Positions 26,052 through 33,806 of a DNA stretch of 36,341 nucleotides are shown here, one piece after another. A program made the translations under genes and the position numbers. Position 1 is the stretch's first letter. The number at the start of each line of letters is the position of its first letter. The stretch is from Atopostipes sp963558565. GTDB lineage: Bacteria > Bacillota > Bacilli > Lactobacillales > Carnobacteriaceae_A. The stretch lies in contig CAUWGX010000017.1 in assembly GCA_963558565.1 (NCBI GenBank), forward strand, positions 1 through 36,341. The letters are read 5' to 3'. The notes under the pieces are model-generated. The model was not told the DNA's origin. It searched no databases and saw nothing but the letters and a program-made list of their open reading frames with translations.

Positions 26052-27977
26052 ATGGAAAGTATCCAAGATCAACAAGCTCAAGAAAAACACAATCACAATC
26101 ACGATCATGACCATGATCACGGGAAAATGCCAATCGTTTTATACTTTATTGGTTTAGTATTAGCAGTGATCGCTCTATTTTTGAATGAAGATTATCAGTT
26201 GCTACAAAACATTTTATTTTCAATCGCTACAATCAGTGCGGGGTATCATGTCATTATTCTTGAAGGCCTTGGGGAAACAATTGAGAACACAAAAGCAAAT
26301 AATAAGTTCACGCCTAATTCTCATATTTTAATGGGATTAGCGGCTATAGGAGCTTCAGCAATAGGGAATTTTTGGGAAGGAACGTTGTTGATTCTCATTT
26401 TTTCAGGCGCACATTTCCTGGAAGATTACGCTGAAGGAAGAAGTAAACGAGAAATCACGAAATTACTCGAAATGAATCCAACGACTGCTCGGTTAATTTT
26501 GCCTGATGGGAATACAAAGATTGTTGATGTCAGTGAATTAACAGTGGGAGACCAACTTCAGGTATTAAATGGTGACCAAGTACCCATTGATGGAGTCATT
26601 TTATCTGGCTCTACTTCCATTGATGAATCGTCCATTAATGGTGAAAGTATACCCAATGAAAAAACAAAAGGAGATACCGTTTTTGGGAGTACGATTAATG
26701 GGACAGGCACGTTTACAATGGAAGTCACCAAAGAAAACGAAGATACAGTCTTTTCAAAAATTTTACAATTAGTGAACCAGAACCAAGATAATCAAACAAA
26801 AGCTGCAAGTATTATCCAAAAATTTGAACCGAAATACGTCACAGTTGTTTTAATTGCCATTCCCCTGTTCGTATTATTGGCTCCTGCTCTATTTGATTGG
26901 ACATGGGCACAAAGTATTTATAGAGGATTAGTTCTTTTAGTTGCAGCTTCACCCTGTGCTTTAGCAGCAGCTACCGTATCGGTAACCTTATCAACGACCT
27001 CTAACCTGGCCAAAAATGGAGTCCTTTCAAAAGGTAGTTCTTATCTATCTCAATTAGCTGATACTCAAGCAATTGCGTTTGATAAGACCGGAACTTTGAC
27101 CAAAGGAAAACCTGAAGTAACCAATTATTATTTTGCTGATTCCGTGAACGTAGAAAATATGATTGATATCGTAGTAGCTCTTGAAAAAGAATCCAATCAC
27201 CCCTTAGCAGATGCCATTCTAAGAAAGTTTGAACAAAAAAATCAACTGACTATTGAAGTAGAAAATCAGATTGGTAAAGGGTTGACAGGAGATTACAACG
27301 GCAAAAATTATCGGATCGGAAAACCAACTTCGTTTAACGAGGTTGCAGATGAATATATTCGTTTAAATAATGAATGGGCATCAGAAGGTAAAACAGTCGT
27401 ATATGTAGCAGAAGATGAGAATGTCATTGGACTTATAGCTCTCATGGACGTTCCAAGTGAACATGCAAAAGACACCATTAAATACTTTAAAGAACAAGGC
27501 ATACACACCACTTTAATCACTGGCGACTCAGAAATGACAGGAAAAGCAGTTGCGGAACAATTAGAAATAGATGAAGTAATCGCGAATGTCATGCCAGAAG
27601 ATAAATCTCGAATTATAGACGAGCAAAAAGAGAAATACGGCTTAACAGCAATGGTGGGTGATGGTGTAAATGATGCCCCAGCCCTTGTGAATGCAAATGT
27701 AGGGATTGCCATGGGAGACGGAACCGATGTAGCAGTAGAAGTGTCTGATTTAGTTTTAATGCAGGATGACTTATCTAAATTGGTTAAAGCTCATGGAATT
27801 TCTTCTAAAATGAATCGTGTCATATGGCAAAACATTCTTTTTTCAATGGCAGTCGTAGCCTTTTTAGTTGTAGTGAGTTTATTAGGTCTAACAGATATAG
27901 CGATCAGTGTCATTATTCATGAAGGAAGTACTTTGGTCGTTATCTTGAATGGACTCCGATTGTTATCCGCCAAGTAA
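26052..27977 (+). CDS. P1B-4-type metal ATPase (Zn/Co/Fe efflux) with His-rich N-terminus
   Basis: A P-type ATPase with the diagnostic P1B-4 motifs: SPCALAAA in the transport helix and HEGST near the C-terminus, plus DKTGTLTKG, SNHPLAD, TGDS and GDGVNDAP. The N-terminus has a His/Asp-rich metal-binding stretch (HNHNHDHDHDHG) in place of an HMA domain. Characterised relatives (B. subtilis PfeT/ZosA, Listeria FrvA, CoaT) export Fe(II) or Co(II). The ATG at 26052 is preferred because AAAGG precedes it; the in-frame GTG at 26043 is inside that site. The CzrA-like operator upstream points to zinc/cobalt control, while the Fur/Zur-like box would fit iron or zinc. Substrate unresolved. Confidence 0.92.
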   Translation: MESIQDQQAQEKHNHNHDHDHDHGKMPIVLYFIGLVLAVIALFLNEDYQLLQNILFSIATISAGYHVIILEGLGETIENTKANNKFTPNSHILMGLAAIGASAIGNFWEGTLLILIFSGAHFLEDYAEGRSKREITKLLEMNPTTARLILPDGNTKIVDVSELTVGDQLQVLNGDQVPIDGVILSGSTSIDESSINGESIPNEKTKGDTVFGSTINGTGTFTMEVTKENEDTVFSKILQLVNQNQDNQTKAASIIQKFEPKYVTVVLIAIPLFVLLAPALFDWTWAQSIYRGLVLLVAASPCALAAATVSVTLSTTSNLAKNGVLSKGSSYLSQLADTQAIAFDKTGTLTKGKPEVTNYYFADSVNVENMIDIVVALEKESNHPLADAILRKFEQKNQLTIEVENQIGKGLTGDYNGKNYRIGKPTSFNEVADEYIRLNNEWASEGKTVVYVAEDENVIGLIALMDVPSEHAKDTIKYFKEQGIHTTLITGDSEMTGKAVAEQLEIDEVIANVMPEDKSRIIDEQKEKYGLTAMVGDGVNDAPALVNANVGIAMGDGTDVAVEVSDLVLMQDDLSKLVKAHGISSKMNRVIWQNILFSMAVVAFLVVVSLLGLTDIAISVIIHEGSTLVVILNGLRLLSAK

Positions 27978-28111
27978 TTAAATAAATCAATGTTTAGAAT
28001 GAAAATTGTCACTTTAGACGTTATATCCTGCTTGTTGTGGCTGATGTTTTGCAATTTAACTATTATTACGGATATATTCCAAAGTTTTGTGTACTAAATA
28101 GATTAAAACCT

Positions 28112-28155
28112 AAAAAAGGGCGGCAGACTCTTACAGGAACTGCAGGCCCTTTTTT
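28112..28155 (+). terminator. Terminator of the P1B-4 ATPase
   Basis: AAAAAAGGGC and GCCCTTTTTT pair, with an inner CAG/CTG pair, in an imperfect hairpin ending in a U-run, about 140 bp past the ATPase stop. Confidence 0.75.
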
Positions 28156-28232
28156 GTTGTCTAATTTGTTACAAAGACTGTTGTGACGAGCATTCAGATC
28201 GCATTTCAAATCAAAAGCAAGGTCATTGTCCG
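28112..28232 (+). repeat. Diverged ~125-bp repeat, copy 2
   Basis: Same orientation as 18285-18410. Similarity extends well past the terminator hairpin through GCATTTCAAATCAAAAGCAAGG, so it is not a simple hairpin coincidence. Confidence 0.65.
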
Positions 28233-28358
28233 TTAAATCGTCTCTAAATCACTTACTAATAACAGTAAAGTTTCATATTTATTACTTCTAGAGTACTTCT
28301 TTTACAAGTTCTAAAAGAAACTTAAATTTCAAGTTTAAGTTAGCCATTTGAAAATAAA

Positions 28359-28600
28359 AACCATTACCCTTTTCTAAGTAGTAATGGAATTGGTAATGGT
28401 TCGTATCATTTACGAGTTCTCGATAAAACAAAAAAGCCCCACATCAGGAATAAGAAATTCCCTAGTGGAGCTTTGTATCTAAAATGGAGTTGAGGGGGGG
28501 GGGCTCAACCAAGCCCCTTCACATCAACGTTTATAGTGCTATAGTAATGGTTTTGGTAATGGTTTAGACTAAATTTTTCACGCATACGCCTATGTTTTGT
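28359..28600. other. Integration-site-like repeat cluster
   Basis: GGTAATGGTT occurs at 28392-28401 and 28555-28564 and inverted at 28359-28368, each associated with AGTAATGG, spaced like arm-type integrase sites. Between them is an AAAGCCCCAC..GTGGAGCTTT hairpin (28433-28474) and a G-run. At 28577-28593 the minus strand reads CATAGGCGTATGCGTGA, one base different from 35371-35387, just upstream of the second integrase. This looks like an att or former int-upstream region. Confidence 0.45.
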
Positions 28601-28922
28601 GAAGAAAAAGCCTTAACCACACTTTAGAATTTCTACTCTATTTGAAGTATATTTTATGCTACATAGTTATAAAGTTTCCTAAACACTTCTCTTTACTATC
28701 AATCCGTTGTGTTTTGTACCTATTTTCAGTAATCTATTACAGAACAAATCCGAGTGTTTTTCGTATTAACTGTAAATGAGTCATGTGAATTTCTCATGGT
28801 TTGTTTGGTAACTAAATCATAGGCGTTCATTGATCTTTTTTCATTTCAAAAGCAAAAATAGTGTCAATTAATCAAAATTAGCCCATCAATACCATCTATT
28901 ATAGAAACAATTTGACAAACAA

Positions 28923-28973
28923 AAAAGGAACACGCAACTGTACTTTGTAAATTTGCAGTTACTTGTTCCTTTT
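28923..28973 (-). terminator. Terminator of dps
   Basis: AAAAGGAACACGCAACTG (28923-28940) and its near complement (28956-28973), then a U-run on the minus strand, starting 14 bp past the dps stop. Confidence 0.85.
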
Positions 28974-28986
28974 CATCTATATTGTA

Positions 28987-29541
28987 TTAGTCTTCCTCTT
29001 CATCGTGGTAATCATCATCTTCTAGGGCTTCTTTTCCTAAAAAGGCTTGCAACATCCAGATTTTTGTATCTAAGTCATCTTTAAATTCAATTAGCGTATC
29101 CTCAAAGACAACATTCTCTTCTTCTTGCGCCAAGTGAATGGCACGAATCGTTAATTCACGAGTTTCTCTGAAATCATCGATGATATTGTCAACCATTTCT
29201 TCGGCTTTTATATATTTATCTGCTGGATCTTCTGATAGCATAGAATACTCGACAAGCTCTTTGGTTGTAGAAGCTGGTTTATATCCTGAAGCTAGCAGTT
29301 GTTCAGCTAAACGGTCAAACCATTTTTCATTATCATCATATAGTTCCTCAAATTTTTCATGTAAAGTAAAGAAGTGAGGTCCCTTTACATACCAATGATA
29401 CTGATGTAACTTCACATGTAGTGTGTGAATATTCCCTAAAAGATGGTCTGTAATGGCTGCTGCATTTATTTTCGTATGATGCACATGATCTTTATATTCT
29501 TGTTCTTCTTTTAATCTTTCTTGTGGTGTTTTTTCTGACAT
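28987..29541 (-). CDS. dps: Dps-family ferritin-like protein
   Basis: Dps forms 12-subunit shells that oxidise and store iron with H2O2, protecting DNA. The ferroxidase region is clear: HQYHWYVKGPHFFTLHEKFEELYDDN (about 46-71), with the His, Asp and Glu ligands shared between subunits. The four-helix ferritin core spans about 25-165. The protein (184 aa) has a short charged N-terminus and an acidic tail (DDDYHDEEED) that is longer than in many relatives. GGAGG precedes the ATG. It lies 40 bp after an HMA chaperone gene with no terminator between, so it is probably transcribed from the two FNR-box promoters upstream of that gene. Confidence 0.94.
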   Translation of the reverse strand: MSEKTPQERLKEEQEYKDHVHHTKINAAAITDHLLGNIHTLHVKLHQYHWYVKGPHFFTLHEKFEELYDDNEKWFDRLAEQLLASGYKPASTTKELVEYSMLSEDPADKYIKAEEMVDNIIDDFRETRELTIRAIHLAQEEENVVFEDTLIEFKDDLDTKIWMLQAFLGKEALEDDDYHDEEED

Positions 29542-29581
29542 GATTCATTCCTCCATTATTTTTTTGATTTTTTAAGTAAAC

Positions 29582-29812
29582 CTACGCGGCTTTTACACGC
29601 GATCTTTTTACGCCATAACCTAAGTCTTGGATAGCTTTTTCTATGTCTTCAATTGATACAGTGTCGTCGAAGTTTACTTTTACACGGCTTGCATTGAACA
29701 TCACTTTCAAGCTGTCTTTATCCACACCGTTTAAGTTACCAACACCATTTTCGATTTTTTGTAGACATGATGGACAAGTTAACGTTTCTAATTGAATATT
29801 TGCTTTTTGCAT
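29582..29812 (-). CDS. Free-standing HMA-domain metallochaperone (CopZ-like), first copy
   Basis: A 76-aa protein made of a single HMA fold (beta-alpha-beta-beta-alpha-beta). Metal ligands C13 and C16 lie in TLTCPSCLQKIE, a TCPSC variant of the usual M-x-C-x-x-C without the methionine. It ends with a short basic tail (KRSRVKAA). AAAGGAG precedes the start. It would carry Cu(I), Zn(II) or another soft metal, probably for the neighbouring ATPase, which has no HMA domain. About 40% similar by eye to the 70-aa protein at 32094. Confidence 0.9.
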   Translation of the reverse strand: MQKANIQLETLTCPSCLQKIENGVGNLNGVDKDSLKVMFNASRVKVNFDDTVSIEDIEKAIQDLGYGVKRSRVKAA

Positions 29813-29876
29813 GATACATTCTCCTTTGAATTTTTATTTGTTATTTATTCATTCGATTTACCTTATTGGCATCTAT

Positions 29877-29918
29877 AGTATATTAGCTATTCAAACTTTT
29901 AATCTTAATCTACATCAA
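29877..29918 (-). promoter_or_regulatory. FNR-type box and -10, proximal promoter of copZ-like/dps
   Basis: On the minus strand TTGATGTAGATTAA (29918-29905), 22 bp, TATACT (29882-29877). There is one departure from TTGAT-N4-ATCAA. Confidence 0.8.
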
Positions 29919-29972
29919 TTTAACGAGGTATTTTGTATTTCAATATTTTCATTTCTTACCTCTTATGCATCT

Positions 29973-30014
29973 ATTCTAATCGAAGACTAGATAGATTGAA
30001 TTGATGTAGATCAA
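29973..30014 (-). promoter_or_regulatory. FNR-type box and -10, distal promoter of copZ-like/dps
   Basis: On the minus strand TTGATCTACATCAA (30014-30001), a perfect FNR consensus, then 22 bp and TAGAAT (29978-29973). It lies about 96 bp upstream of the proximal promoter, with the same internal geometry. Confidence 0.85.
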
Positions 30015-30108
30015 GAATTAGTATTAATCTCCTAATTGTTTCTGAAATTTGTTCGACTATATTATATTGGAAATTCTACCGTAATCTATTTAGTTTTTAT
30101 TGTATTTT

Positions 30109-32004
30109 TTATGCATGAACCTCTTTTGCGTTCGCCGTTTCTACATCAGTTCCTTTGAGTCTGTAGCGCAATAGTCTCATACCGTTTAAGATAACGACTA
30201 AGATACTTCCTTCGTGTACTAACATACCGATTGACATGTTCATCCAGTCTGAGAAGAAAACGGCTGCTAGAAGAACAAGTACAGTACCTACTGCAATGAC
30301 AATATTTTGTTTCATATTATTGGCGGTTGCTTTAGTTAAGCCTAAAGCGTGAGGCAAGCGGCTCATATTTGAGTTCATTAAAACGACATCAGAAGTTTCA
30401 ATAGCGACGTCTGTTCCGCTACCCATTGCGATTCCAATATCCGCAAGGGCTAATGAAGGACTATCGTTTACTCCATCACCAACGAATGCGACAATTTGAC
30501 CCTGAGCTTGGAGTTCTTTGAGGTAGTCTGCCTTATCTTCTGGCAGTAAGTTTCCATGGGCTTCTGTTAATCCTAATTCTTCAGCGACTAAATCAACAGT
30601 ACCTTGGTTATCTCCTGATAGTACGATTAAGTTCTTAACACCTAAAGCTTTCATCGCTTGTAAATCTTGTTTAATCCCTGGGCGAATTTGGTCACGAATC
30701 CCCATTAGAGCTTTCAACTCACCATCGACTGCTGTAATAACTAATGAGTTTCCACGTTTTTCGTAGGCTTCAAAATCTTCACGAGCTTCTTTTGTTAATT
30801 GGATATTTTCTTTTTCCATTAAAGCTACGTTTCCTATTGCAACGCGGTGGCCATCGACTTCTGCGACGATTCCTCCACCTTTTACAACGTTTGTTTCATC
30901 TACTGGATACATTTCAATATCGCCTAACTGTGAAAGAACCGCTTTTGCGAGTGGGTGATCCGATTCATTCTCGACACTTGCCAGATAGCTTAGTGCTTGA
31001 TCTGCATCCCCATAGGTTTTAAATTCTGCAACTTCTGGGTTACCTACAGTTAGAGTTCCTGTTTTATCAAATAGAATCGTATCAACTTTACTAAAGTCTT
31101 GAATTACTTCTGAACCTTTTAATAATACACCATTTTTTGCACCATTTCCGATACCAGCTACGTTAGAAACAGGTACTCCAATGACTAATGCACCTGGGCA
31201 TCCGAGTACTAGTATTGTAATGGCCAACTCGACATTTTGACTAAAAATCCACACGATAAACGCTAAGACTAAGACGGTTGGTGTATACCACTGCGAGAAC
31301 TGGTCAATAAAGCGTTCAGCTTCTGATTTTGAATCTTGAGCTTCTTCGACAAGCTCAATAATTTTACCGAAAGTTGTATCTTCTCCTACACGGTCTGCAC
31401 GAATTTGTAGGGTTCCATTTTCTAAAATTGTACCTGCGAAGACTTCTGAATCTGTTTCTTTTCGAACCGGATCCGCTTCACCAGTGATTGATGCTTCGTT
31501 AATGTGACCTTCACCAATAACAACCGTTCCATCAACTGGAACTTTTCCACCTGTACGGACTTGTAGGATATCGCCTTCGTCAACATCCCATACATCAACT
31601 TCTTCAAATTCACCATTTTCCATTTGTTTAAAAGCTACTTCTGGTGCCATTTCTGTCAATTCTTTAATCGCTGAACGAGTAGAGTTCAATGTGCGAGCCT
31701 CTAACCAGCTACCGAATAAGAATAAGAACGTTACGATAGCTGACTCTTCATAGTTTTGAATGAGGAAAGCACCGATTACTGCGATGGTTACTAACACATC
31801 AATTGAAATTACTTTTACCTTTAAAGCCCCAAAAGCTTGAATGGCGATTGGTGCCACCCCTAAAATAGATGCGATAATGAATGCGATATTAAAAACTTGT
31901 GTGTTTCCAAAACCAAAGTGTGCAATAAATCCTATAACGATTAAAATTCCTGAGATAAGTGTGATTTTATTTTTACTGCTTAATATTTTTTGCTGAAAAC
32001 CCAT
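30109..32004 (-). CDS. P1B-type metal ATPase with CPG membrane motif
   Basis: A heavy-metal P-type ATPase (631 aa) lacking any N-terminal metal-binding domain. Conserved motifs are intact: TGEADPV, DKTGTLTVG, SDHPLAK, LSGDN and GDGVNDSP. The transport-helix motif is C-P-G (LGCPGALVIG) instead of CPC, CPH, SPC or TPC, and the C-terminal helix has HEGSI, close to the HEGST of P1B-4. This combination does not fit the textbook P1B classes, so the substrate (Cu, Zn, Fe or another) cannot be predicted. AGGAGG precedes the ATG. It has its own FNR-type promoter and is flanked by two HMA chaperone genes that may deliver its substrate. Homologues with this motif are, to my recollection, common in lactic acid bacteria. 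Confidence 0.92.
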   Translation of the reverse strand: MGFQQKILSSKNKITLISGILIVIGFIAHFGFGNTQVFNIAFIIASILGVAPIAIQAFGALKVKVISIDVLVTIAVIGAFLIQNYEESAIVTFLFLFGSWLEARTLNSTRSAIKELTEMAPEVAFKQMENGEFEEVDVWDVDEGDILQVRTGGKVPVDGTVVIGEGHINEASITGEADPVRKETDSEVFAGTILENGTLQIRADRVGEDTTFGKIIELVEEAQDSKSEAERFIDQFSQWYTPTVLVLAFIVWIFSQNVELAITILVLGCPGALVIGVPVSNVAGIGNGAKNGVLLKGSEVIQDFSKVDTILFDKTGTLTVGNPEVAEFKTYGDADQALSYLASVENESDHPLAKAVLSQLGDIEMYPVDETNVVKGGGIVAEVDGHRVAIGNVALMEKENIQLTKEAREDFEAYEKRGNSLVITAVDGELKALMGIRDQIRPGIKQDLQAMKALGVKNLIVLSGDNQGTVDLVAEELGLTEAHGNLLPEDKADYLKELQAQGQIVAFVGDGVNDSPSLALADIGIAMGSGTDVAIETSDVVLMNSNMSRLPHALGLTKATANNMKQNIVIAVGTVLVLLAAVFFSDWMNMSIGMLVHEGSILVVILNGMRLLRYRLKGTDVETANAKEVHA

Positions 32005-32038
32005 TTCTTTCTCCTCCTAGTTTGTACTTGTTGACTAC

Positions 32039-32080
32039 AGTATACCCTGAGCTTTTTCATTTAAAATTGACCCCAATCAA
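32039..32080 (-). promoter_or_regulatory. FNR-type box and -10 of the CPG-motif ATPase
   Basis: On the minus strand TTGATTGGGGTCAA (32080-32067), 22 bp, TATACT (32044-32039), about 35 bp before the start codon. There is one departure from the consensus in the right half-site. Confidence 0.82.
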
Positions 32081-32093
32081 CTTTCATACGTTA

Positions 32094-32306
32094 TTATATT
32101 TTCTTTGCTGAATATCCAATCTCTTCAATCTTATGAAGAATTTCTTCTTCTGATATTTTATTGTCTTCAAATACTACTCTTGCTTTGCTTCTATCAAATA
32201 AAATTTTTATTGTTTCTATCCCCGTTAATTCATTTACATTGTCTATGATTTTTTGCATACAAGATGGACAGGTCAATTTTTCTAATTGAAGCGTTATCGT
32301 CGTCAT
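32094..32306 (-). CDS. Free-standing HMA-domain metallochaperone (CopZ-like), second copy
   Basis: A 70-aa single HMA domain with C13 and C16 in KLTCPSCMQKI and the usual C-terminal GYSAKKI strand. It is related to the 76-aa copy at 29582; both share LTCPSC-QKI-N-V--L-G. AAAGGAG precedes the ATG. It has its own FNR-box promoter and lies directly upstream of the ATPase. Two differing chaperones for one ATPase may serve different metals, partners or transfer directions. Confidence 0.9.
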   Translation of the reverse strand: MTTITLQLEKLTCPSCMQKIIDNVNELTGIETIKILFDRSKARVVFEDNKISEEEILHKIEEIGYSAKKI

Positions 32307-32361
32307 CTTCTCTCTCCTTTATTTTTTTAGTCATTACTCTGAATGTTTTGATTACACAGTT

Positions 32362-32403
32362 AGTATAGACCGAATATTTTGTTTGCGAATTGATTTATAT
32401 CAA
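32362..32403 (-). promoter_or_regulatory. FNR-type box and -10 of the second copZ-like gene
   Basis: On the minus strand TTGATATAAATCAA (32403-32390), a perfect consensus and near-complete palindrome, then 22 bp and TATACT (32367-32362). Confidence 0.85.
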
Positions 32404-32432
32404 TCTTTTACATTCATTTAAACATTCGAATA

Positions 32433-32468
32433 AAAAAATCACTATCCGTTAAGATAGCGACTCTTTTT
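32433..32468 (-). terminator. Terminator of the 103-aa gene
   Basis: A stem of TCACTATC and GATAGCGA (one G-T pair) flanked by A-rich and T-rich arms; the minus strand ends in a run of U. It lies between the 103-aa gene and the promoter of the second copZ-like gene. Confidence 0.75.
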
Positions 32469-32471
32469 CTT

Positions 32472-32783
32472 TTATGCACCATGTTCATCTTGTAGAATCT
32501 CAATTTTTTGAAGGACAGTATCTATACTATTGGGATCTAAATTCGAATCATCAAATTCCGCTCCATGCCCTTGAATCAGCATATTTAATTTCGGCTGCAA
32601 GCCAGTAATATCATGCGCTGCTTCTGGTATTTCACAGTTATGCGCGACTAACAAAGCGTCTGCTTTTTCGTGAAAAGTATCTAAAGAGTCTAAAGCCATA
32701 TTAGAATCATCAAATGTTACACCATGGTCTTCCAGTAAAAAATTTAATTTTCTATTTATGTCATTTGCTATATTTTTGTCCAT
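32472..32783 (-). CDS. Unrecognised 103-aa protein with two internal repeats
   Basis: The protein consists of two ~40-residue repeats: KLNFLLEDHGVTFDDSN...LDT...AHNC and KLNMLIQGHGAEFDDSN...IDT...EHGA. Conserved in both are HG, FDDSN and a closing His, a pattern of His, Asp and Glu that could bind metal. There is one cysteine and no signal or membrane segment. GGAGG precedes the ATG. It has its own FNR-type promoter matching those of the chaperone, ATPase and dps genes, so it belongs to the same response. I know no family for it. Confidence 0.75.
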   Translation of the reverse strand: MDKNIANDINRKLNFLLEDHGVTFDDSNMALDSLDTFHEKADALLVAHNCEIPEAAHDITGLQPKLNMLIQGHGAEFDDSNLDPNSIDTVLQKIEILQDEHGA

Positions 32784-32823
32784 TTCTATAAATCCTCCGT
32801 ATTTGTATTTTTGTTACATCTAC

Positions 32824-32865
32824 AGTCTACAAGAGATAACCGCTGTAATAATTGATGCGTATCAA
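32824..32865 (-). promoter_or_regulatory. FNR-type box and -10 of the 103-aa gene
   Basis: On the minus strand TTGATACGCATCAA (32865-32852), a perfect consensus, then 22 bp and TAGACT (32829-32824). Confidence 0.83.
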
Positions 32866-32919
32866 TAAACTGTGTTATTATTAGAAATACTTTGAATGTA
32901 TAGACACCGTTCTAAAACA

Positions 32920-33535
32920 AAATTTAAATTTGAATATAACTAAAGATACAATGGTTGAAAATTTAGATGTAAACGGATATACGTACTTTAGGATATTATC
33001 GTACAGCGGTGCTCGAAAATCAGAAATACTAGCTCTTAAATGGTCCGATATTGATTTTGATACATCTACACTCAATATCAACAAAACACTCACTAGAGGC
33101 TTAAATAACAAGATTATCGTGCAACCTACGAAGACTGTGAACAGTCGAAGAGTAATTGATATGGATTATGACTCGATGAAGCTATTAAAACAGTGGAAGA
33201 TGCATCAAGCTCAATTCATGCTGAAACTAGGGTTTAATACGAATACACCCAATCAGCATGTTTTCTCGAATACGAGAAATAACTTCTATTCGATTAATGT
33301 ACCAAATGACCGTATGAGAAATGTACAAAAGCGTAATGGACTCAAACAAATTACCGTTCATGGGTTGCGGCACACCCATTGTAGCATCCTCTTCTCTATG
33401 GAAGCTTCAATAAAAGATGTACAGGCTCGCCTAGGACACACGGATATCCAAACAACAATGAATATCTATGCTCATGTCACAAAAGAAGAAAAGAAAGACA
33501 CAGCAGATAAATTTGCGAAGTTTATGGAGAACTAA
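32920..33535 (+). pseudogene. int: Integrase remnant (C-terminal catalytic domain)
   Basis: This frame encodes only the catalytic half of a tyrosine recombinase: first Arg in SGARKSE, Lys in PTKTVN, HGLRHTH with the His/Arg pair, LGHTD and the nucleophile Tyr in NIYAHV. The N-terminal arm-binding and core-binding domains are missing; homology to the second integrase fades near 32920, where in-frame stops occur. No proper start or ribosome binding site is present. The nucleotide sequence closely matches 36010-36341. It is a leftover of an earlier integration event or a partial duplication. Confidence 0.88.
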
Positions 33536-33568
33536 GCTTCTATTTACGAATTGGAGAGGAGGTTAATT

Positions 33569-33738
33569 ATTAGTAAAAAAGAAGTGGAATTTTCAGGATT
33601 AAGTATGATTATGAGTCTTATCTTTCTTGTTTTAGTTTTGGAGCAGTGCATATTTATTGGCTAGGGGAACCTTTTAAAAGCTTGTTAAGTATTCTAATAA
33701 GCATATATTTTAATTTATACATGGGCTTTTCTGAGTAA
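33569..33738 (+). pseudogene. Small membrane-protein gene with lost start and frameshift
   Basis: A strong GGAGAGGAGG site is followed 6 nt later by ATT (not ATG), then SKKEVEFSGLSMIMSLIFLVLVL. A one-base shift near 33635 is needed to continue GAVHIYWLGEPFKSLL..IYFNLYMGFSE and stop at 33738. The restored ~56-aa product would have two hydrophobic segments. Not recognised. Confidence 0.5.
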
Positions 33739-33806
33739 AACCTACTCGACTACCATTTTATTTGCGGTACAATTTGCTTACCCTAACTTCAAAGGAGTTT
33801 TAACAA

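Larger units (their letters stand above)
27978..28986. other. One-kb gene-free region between the P1B-4 ATPase and dps
   Basis: No coding sequence is credible. It contains a terminator that begins repeat copy 2 (28112), an 8-bp perfect hairpin AACTTAAA/TTTAAGTT (28319-28341), the integration-site-like repeats (28359-28600), a run of 10-11 G near 28494-28503, and the dps terminator (28923-28973). Confidence 0.7.

Noticed and set aside
27308..27712. 134-codon ORF antisense to the P1B-4 ATPase
   Set aside because: Antisense of the phosphorylation and hinge domains; not an independent gene.
28491..28503. G-run as a phase-variable tract
   Set aside because: The tract is outside any gene and far from a promoter; it may also be a base-calling artefact.
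28865..28885. Sixth FNR-type box near dps
   Set aside because: TTGATTAATTGAC on the minus strand lacks the right half-site, has no -10 at 22 bp and lies downstream of dps.
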